NCBI GenBank assembly: GCA_963691755.1
Contig: OY829366.1
Location: 1,922,001 to 1,986,000 of the forward strand
Length of the DNA: 64,000 nucleotides
Reading direction: 5' to 3'
Origin: Dinoroseobacter sp013215265
GTDB taxonomy: Bacteria; Pseudomonadota; Alphaproteobacteria; Rhodobacterales; Rhodobacteraceae
The notes beneath the pieces are model-generated. The model made no database searches, was not told the origin of the DNA, and saw nothing but the letters and a program-made list of their open reading frames with translations. The translations under genes were made by a program, and so were the position numbers. Positions 33,804 through 42,827 of this stretch are shown here, piece by piece. How positions within the stretch are numbered: the first letter of the stretch is position 1; every line of letters starts with the position of its first letter.

Positions 33804-35188
33804 TGGGCGATCTCCTTGAGGGCGGGCAGATGGGCCTCGGCGCGGCGGGGGCTGAGGCCGTAAAGCAGGATGGCGGGACCGGTGCAGGCCTGCGCGGTTT
33901 CGGGCAGATCCTGCAGCGTGGTGGCGTGAATGCGCTGATCAGCGCGGCTGACGTTTTCAACGACGGTGACGGGCGTATCGGCGGCAGCACCGTGCATCAT
34001 CAGGCGTCCCTGCAAATACCGGCTGCCGCGTTTGGCCATGTAGATGGCGGCCACGGTGTCCTGCGCGGCCAGACTGCGCCAATCCTGTTCCGCAAAACCT
34101 GCCACATCGTGACCGGTCAAAAAGCGCAGATCCTGATTGCGGCCACGTTTCGTCAGGCTTTGTCCGATGGTTGCGACAGCGGCAGAGGCCGCGGTGATGC
34201 CGGGCACAACTGACCAGTCGATGCCTTCTGCATCAAGTGCATCAATTTCTTCGTCCAGACGGCCGTAAATACCAACATCCCCCGACTTCAGCCGTACGAT
34301 CTGGGCACCCGTGCGGGCATGCTCGACCATCAGCGCATGGATGTCTTCTTGCGGGGTGTGTGTGCCAAAGCCGGTCTTGCCCGCGTGAATGATTTTGGCC
34401 TCACGTCGTGCAAGTTCGAGGATATCTGCGCTGATCAGCGTGTCATGAATGATGACATCCGCCTCATGGAGCAGCTTGCGGGCTTTCAGCGTGAGAAGTT
34501 CGGGGTCACCGGGACCTGCGCCCACAAGGGCGACGTGACCTTCGCGGGTTGTGGCGTGAAGGTGTTCGTGCAGCAAGTCCTGCAACGCATCCTGTGCACC
34601 ATCTGTGCCGTTCTCTGCGAAGGCCTGTGGGCCTTTACCGAAGTAATAGGCGGTCCAGAAGTCACGCCGCTTGCGCCCCATGGGCAGCGCCTCGACAGCG
34701 CCGCGGAAGGCCTTGCCGATGCGCGCGAGAGAGCCCAGGGCCGGGGAGAGCTTTTCTTCCAGATCGCGCTTGATGGCGCGGGCGAGCACAGGGGCTGCGC
34801 CTTCGGTGCCTATGGCGACGGTTACCGGATCACGGTCCACGATGGCGGGCGTGATAAACTGGCTGTCTTGAAGATTGTCCACGAGATTAACTAAAGCCCC
34901 ATCTGCACGAGCCAGGGCGGCAACGCGGGCGTCTTCGACATCGTCCTCGGTCGCGGCATAGGCAAGCGCAGCGCAAAGGGCATCGCCCGGACGAAAGGCG
35001 CGGCGTTCAAGCCGTAACTTGCCTTCGGCGGCCCAGGTTTCGATCTCGGGCGAGGGGTCTTCGGTAAAGACGCTCAGGCGCGCTTGGGTCTTCAGCAAAA
35101 GGCGCAACTTGGCCAGTGCGGCTTCACCGCCGCCTGCCAGCACGATGCGGCGGCCATCTGTGTCCAGGAAGATCGGGAAATGTTGCAT
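33800..35188 (-). CDS. cysG: Siroheme synthase
   Basis: 462-residue fusion enzyme that makes siroheme from uroporphyrinogen III. The N-terminal dehydrogenase/ferrochelatase part begins MQHFPIFLDTDGRRIVLAGG; the C-terminal SUMT methyltransferase part begins VALVGAGPGDPELLTLKA near residue 218 and contains VVPGITAASAA. ATG 35188 is chosen because the family starts there; the upstream open frame to 35392 runs into the divergent regulator's region. First gene of the cysG-DUF2849-cysI-cysH-DUF934-fpr run. Confidence 0.94.
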   Translation of the reverse strand: MQHFPIFLDTDGRRIVLAGGGEAALAKLRLLLKTQARLSVFTEDPSPEIETWAAEGKLRLERRAFRPGDALCAALAYAATEDDVEDARVAALARADGALVNLVDNLQDSQFITPAIVDRDPVTVAIGTEGAAPVLARAIKRDLEEKLSPALGSLARIGKAFRGAVEALPMGRKRRDFWTAYYFGKGPQAFAENGTDGAQDALQDLLHEHLHATTREGHVALVGAGPGDPELLTLKARKLLHEADVIIHDTLISADILELARREAKIIHAGKTGFGTHTPQEDIHALMVEHARTGAQIVRLKSGDVGIYGRLDEEIDALDAEGIDWSVVPGITAASAAVATIGQSLTKRGRNQDLRFLTGHDVAGFAEQDWRSLAAQDTVAAIYMAKRGSRYLQGRLMMHGAAADTPVTVVENVSRADQRIHATTLQDLPETAQACTGPAILLYGLSPRRAEAHLPALKEIAQ

Positions 35189-35216
35189 CAGTCGCGCGCT
35201 CCGGTTTCTTAACCCC

Positions 35217-35275
35217 AATATAGGATATCGTTCTGGTTCTTTGCGAGGTGGCGCGCTAAATAAGGAATATTGTTC
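35217..35275. promoter_or_regulatory. Direct-repeat operator candidate between cysG and the Lrp-type gene
   Basis: AATATAGGATATCGTTC at 35217-35233 and AATAAGGAATATTGTTC at 35259-35275 are imperfect direct repeats about 41 bp apart, near four helical turns. Lrp-family regulators often bind phased imperfect repeats. The location between the divergent genes supports control of both; binding is inferred. Confidence 0.35.
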
Positions 35276-35326
35276 GCCGATTGGGCGGGCTACACGATGA
35301 AAGTCTCGAATTCGAAGGAAAACAGA

Positions 35327-35788
35327 ATGTCGGTTCGGATGGACGCCACAGATCGGAAAATCCTTTCTGAGTTGCAGCGTGATGCAACACAATCTTTGGA
35401 CGAAATCGCCAGGAAAGTCGGGTCCTCAAAGACACCTGTGTGGTCGCGGATCAAGAAATTGCGCGAGGCGGGCGTCATTCGGCGCGAGGTGGCTGTGCTG
35501 GATCCGGGCCAGCTGGGATTTGAGGCCTGTTTCTTTGTGCTGATCCGGACCTCGGAGCATGAAAAGGAGTGGCAGGATCGGTTTCTCGCGGCGCTTAGAG
35601 CACGTGACGAAGTCTTAGAAGCACACCGATTGGCGGGCGAGATTGACTATATTCTGAAGGTGCAGGTGGAAAATGCCCGCGCCTATGATGTTTTCTATCA
35701 GGCGCTGATTTCCGAAGTGCGGATCTACAACGTCACAGCGCTTCTCAGCATGGAAGAGATCAAAAGCACGCAAGCCTTGCCGCTGTAA
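35327..35788 (+). CDS. Lrp/AsnC-family transcriptional regulator
   Basis: 153-residue regulator. The HTH is at about residues 20-40 (SLDEIARKVGSSKTPVWSRI), followed by the RAM ligand-binding domain (RLAGEIDYILKVQVENARAY). ATG 35327 is chosen because AAGGAAA precedes it and the family begins MDxTDRKIL a few residues later. It is divergent from cysG, so it probably regulates the sulfate-assimilation operon, perhaps sensing an amino acid such as cysteine or methionine. Confidence 0.9.
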   Translation: MSVRMDATDRKILSELQRDATQSLDEIARKVGSSKTPVWSRIKKLREAGVIRREVAVLDPGQLGFEACFFVLIRTSEHEKEWQDRFLAALRARDEVLEAHRLAGEIDYILKVQVENARAYDVFYQALISEVRIYNVTALLSMEEIKSTQALPL

Positions 35789-36066
35789 GCGGGAGAGGCC
35801 GGGGTGATGGGAAACATCTCAGGCTGTCTTGCATTTGGGAGATGCGGCGCCGCACCAGTTTGTGCGAAGCGGCTCGTGTCCTTTCGCCGGGGGAAATCCC
35901 GACGGAAAGTTTCCCTGCCGGGGGCGTAAATCCCGGCTGTCGCGCGGTTCGGGAATGTTGAACCACTTTGTGCTAGTGGCGCGATGCAACACCCGCCGAC
36001 GGATCCGATGGCTGGGGGTATAGCGCGGCCTGATTAAGGAGCGGTTAGGCCACCGTTCGATGCTGT

Positions 36067-37233
36067 CTACGCATTGCGCACCATCAACCGTTCAAGCCCA
36101 TGGAAATGGTAACTGTCAGCGTAGCGCGGCGGTTCGACCAGGGACAGGTTTGGACAGCGTTCAAACAAGACAGGCAGCGCGCGCTGCAACTCGAGCCGGG
36201 CGAGCGGCGCGCCAACACAGAAATGCAGCCCCCCACCGAAAGCCGCATGCGGGCGCACCGCGCGGACAGGATCGAAAACCTCCGGCGTGTCCCATATTTT
36301 TGCATCATGGTTGGCCGAGGCGAGCAGAAGTCCCACCATATCTCCGGGACGAAATGTGTGGCCGAAAACCTCCATCTCTTCAAAGGCATAGCGGGTGAAC
36401 ATATGTAGCGGTGGATCGAAGCGCATGATCTCTTCTACGGTCGCATCGGTGTCCTCAGGCCAGTTCAATCCTCGTTCGAGAAGGGCTTTCACCCCGTTTC
36501 CGATGGTGTGTACGGTAGCCTCATGTCCCGCATTGAGCGTCAGGATGCAGGTGGTGATCAACTCGTCGGTGCTGAGCCGGTCGCCATCCTCTTCAGCGGC
36601 GATCAGATGGGTGATGAGATCATCCCGAGGCTCTGACCTGCGGGCGTCGATATAGCCTTTGAGGAAGGCGGTGAAGTCTTTTGCAGCCTGATTTGCCGCG
36701 TCTTCATCTGCCCGCGAACGCCCCGCGATATACATGCGCACCATTGCGTTTGACCACTTCAGCAGTTGGTCGGACATGTCTTCTGGCACGCCGAGAAGCC
36801 GGGCAATGATGATGACGGGCAAATGCTGGGCGAAGTTGGGCAAAAGGTCAAAATCGCCTTTGGGGAACTGATCGATCAGCTGGTGGGCGAGGGTGTCGAT
36901 TTCAGGGGCGAGCGCCTTGATCCGGCGCGAGGTGAAGGCGCGTAGCACAAGACCGCGCAGTCGGGTATGGCGGGGCGGTTCCAGCTCCAGCATGGAATGT
37001 GCTTCGACCGCGTAAAAGTCGGTCAGATGATCGGGGATATCGAGCGGTTCAATCGGTTCCCGCCCGAAGCGACGGTCGCGCAGGATCGCATTGACCGAGG
37101 CTGCTGTGCAGGCCATGGGCATCTGGTAGTTATCCCAGTAAAACAGATCGCCGGTCGCGCGCGCACTAGCGTAGAACGGGTAGGGGTTCTGAACGAACTT
37201 GGGATCGGTGGGCGATTGCTGAAGCGTCTGCAT
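36067..37233 (-). CDS. Cytochrome P450
   Basis: 388-residue soluble bacterial P450. The I-helix oxygen-activation motif is AGHEATVH, ExxR is in TVEEIMRFDPP, and the heme-Cys loop is FGGGLHFCVGAPLARLE. No ferredoxin or reductase partner is adjacent. ATG 37233 places MQTLQQSPTDPKF at the N-terminus, usual for this class; the open frame reaches 37305. Substrate unknown. Confidence 0.9.
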   Translation of the reverse strand: MQTLQQSPTDPKFVQNPYPFYASARATGDLFYWDNYQMPMACTAASVNAILRDRRFGREPIEPLDIPDHLTDFYAVEAHSMLELEPPRHTRLRGLVLRAFTSRRIKALAPEIDTLAHQLIDQFPKGDFDLLPNFAQHLPVIIIARLLGVPEDMSDQLLKWSNAMVRMYIAGRSRADEDAANQAAKDFTAFLKGYIDARRSEPRDDLITHLIAAEEDGDRLSTDELITTCILTLNAGHEATVHTIGNGVKALLERGLNWPEDTDATVEEIMRFDPPLHMFTRYAFEEMEVFGHTFRPGDMVGLLLASANHDAKIWDTPEVFDPVRAVRPHAAFGGGLHFCVGAPLARLELQRALPVLFERCPNLSLVEPPRYADSYHFHGLERLMVRNA

Positions 37234-37389
37234 TATTTGAGTGTTTGGGCCTGGAAGAGAAAAAGAAGGCCATCTGAGCCTTCCCTTATTGGGTCGGAAG
37301 ATCACGGGAAGGTCAATCGGCCCCGTTCACCGCGAACTTTACATCTGGTGCAGACTTCAGGACCTTCTGGACGATACAAAGTGCTCCGA

Positions 37390-38142
37390 TTAGGCCTCTG
37401 ACAGGGCGCTGATGATCTCACCAAAATCAGCGGCTTTCAAAGACGCTCCGCCAACAAGCGCGCCATCGACGTTTGAGACAGCGAAGATTTCGGTGGCGTT
37501 GGACGGTTTGACTGAGCCTCCATAGAGCACTCGAATGGTTTGACCTGCCTCAGTTCCCAGCCTGTTTACAAGCTCGCCGCGCAGGAAATCATGCACCTCT
37601 GCGATTTGTTCCAGTGTTGGTGTCCGGCCCGTGCCGATGGCCCAGACCGGCTCATAAGCGACCACCAAATTCTCACCGATGGCGTTGTCGGGGACAGAGC
37701 CTGCAAGTTGTGTACCGATGACATCAAGTGTTTTTCCCGCATCGCGCTCGGCTTCGGTTTCGCCAATGCACACAATCGCAATCATGTCATGGGCCCAAGC
37801 GGCCAGAGTTTTGGCGTTGACCAGCGCATCGCTTTCACCATGGTCAGCACGACGTTCGGAGTGGCCCAATATGACATGCGTTGCCCCTGCATCACGCAAC
37901 ATTTCAGCTGAAATGTCGCCGGTGTGCGCCCCTGTTTGGGCGGTGTGGCAGTCCTGTGCTCCGATATGCAGCGCTGTCCCACGTGCGGCGTCCGCTGCGC
38001 GAGAGATCAGGGTCGCGGGCGGGCAAACCAGAACTTCGGGACCGTGATCCGTCGGCGCGTGGCCCGCGATGCTTGCGAGTTCGGTCAGGCTGATGACCGT
38101 CCCATTCATTTTCCAGTTGCCTGCGGCGAGCTTGGTGCGCAT
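37390..38142 (-). CDS. tpiA: Triosephosphate isomerase
   Basis: 250-residue glycolytic enzyme. Catalytic Lys is in AAGNWKMNGT at the N-terminus, the His is in VILGHSERR, and the Glu is in VVAYEPVWAIGTGR. The phosphate loop YGGSVKPSNA is intact. ATG 38142 matches the family start; the longer frame upstream is ignored. Confidence 0.97.
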   Translation of the reverse strand: MRTKLAAGNWKMNGTVISLTELASIAGHAPTDHGPEVLVCPPATLISRAADAARGTALHIGAQDCHTAQTGAHTGDISAEMLRDAGATHVILGHSERRADHGESDALVNAKTLAAWAHDMIAIVCIGETEAERDAGKTLDVIGTQLAGSVPDNAIGENLVVAYEPVWAIGTGRTPTLEQIAEVHDFLRGELVNRLGTEAGQTIRVLYGGSVKPSNATEIFAVSNVDGALVGGASLKAADFGEIISALSEA

Positions 38143-38261
38143 CCTGCGATCCCCTTTTTGGTCAGCACGTGCATGGCAAGCCGAACGGCTACGGTCAAGG
38201 CTTGTAGCGTCGGACAGAAGTTGCGACAGGGGGCCCAAACCATGCTGAAGGGAGCTACAAG

Positions 38262-39173
38262 ATGGTGCCAGTGATTGATGCAAAAGCTCTGGCGCGTCGC
38301 ACTCCGCAGGCTATGGCCGATTTGCGACGTGGCGTGTGCGATATTGGATTTCTCGTGCTTGAGAATACAGCGATCTCGGCAGATTTGGTAAATTCAACAT
38401 TGTCCATGTACCGGGCATTTTTTCTGCAGTCGGCCACGGTTAAAGCACTCGTGGATATGGCGCATACCGGATCGACCCGGGGATGGGGCGCTGCGAGGGC
38501 GGAACAGGTCAATCCGGATGCCAATCCAGATCTGAAGGAAGTTTTCGACTGTGGGGCCCAGTTGTCCAAGGACGACCCTCTTCGATTGGCCCATCCGGAG
38601 GTTTATGGAGAAAACGTCTGGCCCGAAAATCCGGTAGGATTTCAGAGCGCGGTCGAGACCTATTTTGCGAAGGCTTGCATCGTATCGGACGGGGTCTTGA
38701 GTGGTGTAGCAGATGTGATCGGGGCGGGCTCGGATGCGTTTGCAGGCAAGTTTAATCCGCCCATGGCGATGTTGCGTGGAAATTATTATCCCGCGCGGCC
38801 TGATTGGGCTGGAGCGGATGATTTTGGCATTGCGCCACATACAGATTATGGGTGCCTGACACTTTTGGCGACGGACGGATCGCCGGGTTTGGAAGTTCAG
38901 ACACGCGACGGCAAATGGGTTGGTGTTCAAGCGGCGCCGGGTCGATTTGTGATTAACTTCGGAGAGATGTTGGAAAGCTGGTCAGAAGGCCGTGTGCGCG
39001 CAACACCCCACCGCGTAATTGGAAGCGGTGCAGAGCGGTTGAGCATGCCTTTGTTTTATAATCCGAGCTATGAGACGAATGTGGCGCCACGCGGGGCTGC
39101 GCCTGTTTCAGCGGGGGAATATTTGTCGCGCAGATATCGTGAAACATACGTGCACTTGCAGGAAACGGCCTAA
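38262..39173 (+). CDS. Isopenicillin N synthase-like 2OG-Fe(II) oxygenase
   Basis: 303-residue oxygenase of the IPNS/DIOX_N group. The iron triad is the His/Asp pair in APHTDYGCLTLL and the His in ATPHRVIGS, with the RxS 2OG/substrate motif at ERLSMPLFYNP. The N-terminal DIOX_N region (MVPVIDAKALARRTP) is present. GGGAG lies just upstream of the ATG. Substrate unknown. Confidence 0.88.
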   Translation: MVPVIDAKALARRTPQAMADLRRGVCDIGFLVLENTAISADLVNSTLSMYRAFFLQSATVKALVDMAHTGSTRGWGAARAEQVNPDANPDLKEVFDCGAQLSKDDPLRLAHPEVYGENVWPENPVGFQSAVETYFAKACIVSDGVLSGVADVIGAGSDAFAGKFNPPMAMLRGNYYPARPDWAGADDFGIAPHTDYGCLTLLATDGSPGLEVQTRDGKWVGVQAAPGRFVINFGEMLESWSEGRVRATPHRVIGSGAERLSMPLFYNPSYETNVAPRGAAPVSAGEYLSRRYRETYVHLQETA

Positions 39174-39298
39174 AGGTAGGTCAGGGCACGCCGGGCTACG
39201 TCGCAGGCCGCTTCCGGATCATCTTGCGCGGCTTTAGGATGGGGCACCCAGATTAGAGACGAGTTCGGTTGCAAACGCAATCTCTTGGGCCAACAGGC

Positions 39299-39676
39299 TT
39301 ACTTCGATTGCTCAGCAGCAAGCTCGTCGACATCCTTGAACTTTATTGATTCCCCGCAACCGCAGGCATCCACGACGTTTGGATTGCGGAACTTGAAGCC
39401 CGACTCAAGCAGGCTGACCTCGTAATCGATTTCTGTTCCGAAGAGGAACATCTGGGCCATGGGCGCGATCATGACACGTGCCCCGTCCTGTTCCACGACT
39501 TCGTCATTGGGATCGACGTCCGTTACATAGTCCATGGTGTATTCCATGCCCGCACAGCCGCCTTTTTTTACGCCGATACGAAGACCCTGATGACCATCTT
39601 TGTCCATCAGCTTCGCGATCTGCTTAGCTGCAGATGCCGAAATCGAGACAGCTTGTTTGCCTGGAATGCTGAACAT
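39299..39676 (-). CDS. sufA: A-type iron-sulfur carrier protein (SufA/IscA-like)
   Basis: 125-residue HesB/IscA-family Fe-S carrier. The three cluster cysteines are visible in KKGGCAGMEY and the C-terminal DACGCGES. ATG 39676 is chosen because the family begins shortly before the AVSISASAAKQI region. It follows the DUF59 gene on the same strand, the usual end of a suf operon, though no other suf genes are in the window. Confidence 0.92.
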   Translation of the reverse strand: MFSIPGKQAVSISASAAKQIAKLMDKDGHQGLRIGVKKGGCAGMEYTMDYVTDVDPNDEVVEQDGARVMIAPMAQMFLFGTEIDYEVSLLESGFKFRNPNVVDACGCGESIKFKDVDELAAEQSK

Positions 39677-39849
39677 GAACCGTTCCTTAAATGTCTGCCC
39701 CGGAAAATAGGGTATTCGACCTGACCTCTCAAGGGGTGGGGGCGGAAGTCGCTGCGTGCGACGCGCTTTGCACCGCGCAGCGAACACATCTCGCCCGCGA
39801 TGATTGTTTTTTCTTCACTTAATGATCGTGAGCGCTTTGCAAGCGCGCT

Positions 39850-40212
39850 CTACATGAATCCCAGCTCGAGTTTTGCTTCGTCACTCATCATGTCCATGCC
39901 CCATGGTGGCTCCCAAACGAGTTCAACATTGACGTGCTTCACGCCTGGCAGGGGTTCGACGGCGTCGGCGACCCACCCTGGCATTTCGCCTGCGACGGGG
40001 CAGCCGGGCGCCGTGAGCGTCATCGACACATTTACGTCAGCCTTATCCGATATATCTATCGTATACACGAGGCCAAGATCATAGATGTTGACGGGGATTT
40101 CAGGGTCGTACACCGACCGTACCGCTTCGATGATGCTTTCATAGAGCGGGTGATCGGTTGAAGATGGTTTGATCAGCGGTGCCCCTTCTAAGGGCGTTGC
40201 ATCGTTGGCCAT
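39850..40212 (-). CDS. DUF59/MIP18-family Fe-S assembly protein (SufT-like)
   Basis: 120-residue protein of the MIP18/DUF59 family, found in SUF operons. Core motifs are VYDPEIPVNIYDLGLVY and TLTAPGCPVAG, with the conserved Cys, and ELVWEPPWGMDMMSDEAK near the end. ATG 40212 begins MANDATPLEG. It lies 173 bp upstream of sufA on the same strand. Confidence 0.9.
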   Translation of the reverse strand: MANDATPLEGAPLIKPSSTDHPLYESIIEAVRSVYDPEIPVNIYDLGLVYTIDISDKADVNVSMTLTAPGCPVAGEMPGWVADAVEPLPGVKHVNVELVWEPPWGMDMMSDEAKLELGFM

Positions 40213-40368
40213 GGGTGCCTCAGCATGATTTCTTGAGCATTTATATAAGGATTGTCCGATGGATCGTCTAGTCCGCCTCGCCACGGCAATTGCCTGATAC
40301 TGCCACGAGCTTGCCGTAATTGGGTGTAATCTTAACGTTTCATTAGGGTTAAGGGACCTAGTTAACCT

Positions 40369-41001
40369 ATGTTGATGGCTTCCATCGTAGCGTCCATGAT
40401 GATGGGCGGATTTATCCTGACGATAACAGGAGACGTGGGTGATGACGACCTCACGGAGGCGTCTGATGATGCCGACGTTGGGAATGATCTCTATGCAGAC
40501 GACGCGATTGGTGGCGTTGGCGGTCTCGAAGGCTGGGGTGATCTGCTGACAGATCTGATGGAAGATGACTCCCTTTACGGTGGTCCCGAAGCTGTGAATG
40601 CAAACGCGTTGGTGCCGGAAGGATCGGCAGGAACGGACGCGGGTTCTCTGGACGAAGATGCGCTGTTGGACTCTGACCTAGCATCTCTCCTTGATGATAA
40701 CATCACTGATGAGATGGAAACACTCTTTGGTGGGCCATGGACTACCGACGGTACAGAAGTTTTAGTTTACGATTTCGTACCGGGCGAGGACGAATTGCTG
40801 CTGGCCTATGATGTTGGCTCTGCCGTTCCTGAAATTGACCTCTTTGGCGACCCGGCTGGAAACGCCCTCGTGTTCGCCGATGGACATCTGGCCATCAAAG
40901 TGATGGGGGCAGACGGAATGGTTCTTCCAGATGACGTTCACCTTGTCGCAGAAGAACCTGACCAGAACATTGCTTCCAACGGGGCAACAGCCGTCGTCTG
41001 A
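40369..41001 (+). CDS. Acidic membrane-anchored protein with an RTX-like C-terminal domain
   Basis: 210 residues. A short N-terminal hydrophobic segment (residues 4-21, MASIVASMMMGGFILTITG) is followed by a strongly acidic Asp/Glu/Gly-rich region of about 110 residues. The C-terminal ~75 residues (VLVYDFVPGEDELLLAYD..NALVFADGHLAIKVMGAD) follow the pattern of hemolysin/serralysin C-terminal beta modules, where DFxPGxD precedes paired short strands. A related but shorter protein is encoded just downstream. Function unknown; the acidic region could bind calcium. Confidence 0.6.
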   Translation: MLMASIVASMMMGGFILTITGDVGDDDLTEASDDADVGNDLYADDAIGGVGGLEGWGDLLTDLMEDDSLYGGPEAVNANALVPEGSAGTDAGSLDEDALLDSDLASLLDDNITDEMETLFGGPWTTDGTEVLVYDFVPGEDELLLAYDVGSAVPEIDLFGDPAGNALVFADGHLAIKVMGADGMVLPDDVHLVAEEPDQNIASNGATAVV

Positions 41002-41152
41002 AGCACTTTCTTGATCGTATTGATCGCAAAACAAAATATCCGATATCGATTTCTCAAAACACTAAAAAGTCACTGCAATATCGCGCGAGTGCCGCGGTTT
41101 TGCCCCAAGATTTGTGAACAATCATCGGAACAGACTTCTAAAGGTGCGCGCA

Positions 41153-41623
41153 GTGACACTTATTCTATATTTTTTGATCGCCTTGCTTTTCGGGATTTCG
41201 CTTGTCATTGCGACTGCCCCGTCGCGTTCGCCGCGCAGTGATGAAGATTTGAATGAGAAAAATTTGGATTTGGATGTTCAATTTGCCTCTCATAATGATG
41301 GGGATATCCTAGACTACGAGGAGTACGCTTTTTTTGAGGCAGAGGAACACCGCGAATTAGGTGATGAAGATCTGTTCATCCCACCACGTGATCCGAACTG
41401 GATTGAAAATTTCGACCCCTCCGAGGACACAATTTACATGTCAGTTGACGGTAGCAAACCCTTGCCAGAGCTGAGTTTTGAGGATTTGGATGCAGATGGA
41501 GTTGTGCTCGCCAATGGCACGCCCGTTCTCGTCGTGCAAAACGCTGCCGGACTTCTGAACGAGAACTCTGTCGCTTTCACCACCAAGGTGTTTGAAGACG
41601 ATCCGCATCAGGGCCACGTTTGA
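41153..41623 (+). CDS. Second acidic membrane-anchored protein with an RTX-like C-terminal domain
   Basis: 156 residues from GTG 41153, which has AAGG 8 nt upstream; a longer frame starts at GTG 41114 without a site. The N-terminus is one hydrophobic helix (TLILYFLIALLFGISLVIA). An acidic region follows (DEDLNEKNLDLDV). The C-terminal part (IENFDPSEDTIYMSVDGS..GVVLANGTPVLVVQNAAG) matches the same strand pattern as the upstream protein. The two genes look like divergent paralogues. Confidence 0.6.
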   Translation: MTLILYFLIALLFGISLVIATAPSRSPRSDEDLNEKNLDLDVQFASHNDGDILDYEEYAFFEAEEHRELGDEDLFIPPRDPNWIENFDPSEDTIYMSVDGSKPLPELSFEDLDADGVVLANGTPVLVVQNAAGLLNENSVAFTTKVFEDDPHQGHV

Positions 41624-41690
41624 GGCTGGCCTTGTTCAATTTGGCCTAGCCGTTATGAGAGGCGTCTGAACCGATCAAATCAGGCGGCCC

Positions 41691-42821
41691 ATGACCCCAA
41701 AGTTCCAATTCTCGCTGAACGCCACGGATGGCAAAGCGCGCACCGGCGTGATTGAGACCCCACGCGGCGAGATACGTACGCCCGCATTCATGCCGGTCGG
41801 CACGGCCGCCACGGTCAAAGCAATGATGCCGGAATCGGTACGTGAAACAGGTGCCGATATTCTGCTGGGAAACACCTATCACCTGATGCTGCGTCCAACA
41901 GCTGAGCGGATTTCGAAGCTGGGCGGCCTGCATAAATTCATGAATTGGGATCGGCCGATATTGACCGATTCTGGAGGGTTCCAGGTGATGAGCCTGGCTG
42001 AGCTTCGCAAGCTGACTGAAGACGGCGTGACGTTTCGCAGTCACATTGACGGGTCCAAACACATGCTTTCGCCGGAACGCTCGATGGAAATCCAAAAATT
42101 GCTCGGCTCGGACATCGTGATGTGTTTCGATGAATGTCCCGCGCTGCCTGCAGATCGCAATCGGCTTTCAGAGTCGATGCAATTGTCGATGCGCTGGGCC
42201 CAGCGGTCGCGAGATGCATTTGGTGACCGGCCAGGACATGCGTTGTTTGGCATTCAGCAAGGCGGGCTTGAAGAAGATTTGCGCGCAGAAAGCGCAGAGG
42301 CGTTACGCGCCATTGAATTTGACGGTTACGCCGTTGGTGGCTTGGCCGTTGGAGAAGGCCAAGAGGCAATGTTTGGATGTCTGGATTTCGCACCGGAACA
42401 GCTTCCTGTCGACAAGCCGCGCTACCTTATGGGTGTTGGCAAACCTGATGACATAGTCGGTGCCGTGAAGCGCGGGATCGACATGATGGATTGTGTTTTG
42501 CCGTCCCGATCCGGTCGAACCGGGCAAGCTTGGACGCGTCGTGGTCAGATAAACATCAAAAATGCGCGACATGCCAACGATTCCAGACCGTTAGACGAAG
42601 AGTGCACCTGTCCCGCCTGTCGTAATTATAGCCGTGCCTATCTTCATCACGTATTCCGCGCACAGGAGATGATTTCGGGCATGCTACTAACATGGCACAA
42701 TCTGCATTACTATCAGGAGCTTATGCAGGGTATGCGGGATGCAATCGCGGCGGGTAGGTTTGAGGCCTTCGAGGCGGAGTTCCATGGCGCCCGGTCTGAA
42801 GGTGATATAGAAGCGCTCTAA
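41691..42821 (+). CDS. tgt: tRNA-guanine transglycosylase
   Basis: 376-residue enzyme that exchanges queuine precursor preQ1 for guanine at the wobble base of GUN tRNAs. The active-site Asp segment is TDSGGFQVMSLAELRK, the second Asp region is DMMDCVLPSRSGRTGQAWTR, and the zinc site is CTCPACRNYSRAYLHH. Full length. Its last ~50 bases have a diverged counterpart at 44284-44349, beyond the GSCFA gene. Confidence 0.97.
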   Translation: MTPKFQFSLNATDGKARTGVIETPRGEIRTPAFMPVGTAATVKAMMPESVRETGADILLGNTYHLMLRPTAERISKLGGLHKFMNWDRPILTDSGGFQVMSLAELRKLTEDGVTFRSHIDGSKHMLSPERSMEIQKLLGSDIVMCFDECPALPADRNRLSESMQLSMRWAQRSRDAFGDRPGHALFGIQQGGLEEDLRAESAEALRAIEFDGYAVGGLAVGEGQEAMFGCLDFAPEQLPVDKPRYLMGVGKPDDIVGAVKRGIDMMDCVLPSRSGRTGQAWTRRGQINIKNARHANDSRPLDEECTCPACRNYSRAYLHHVFRAQEMISGMLLTWHNLHYYQELMQGMRDAIAAGRFEAFEAEFHGARSEGDIEAL

Positions 42822-42827
42822 CCCGTC

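Noticed and set aside
35789..36066. Riboswitch or small RNA in the 278-bp gap before the P450 gene
   Set aside because: GC-rich and partly palindromic, but no known riboswitch core or promoter-terminator pair could be recognised.
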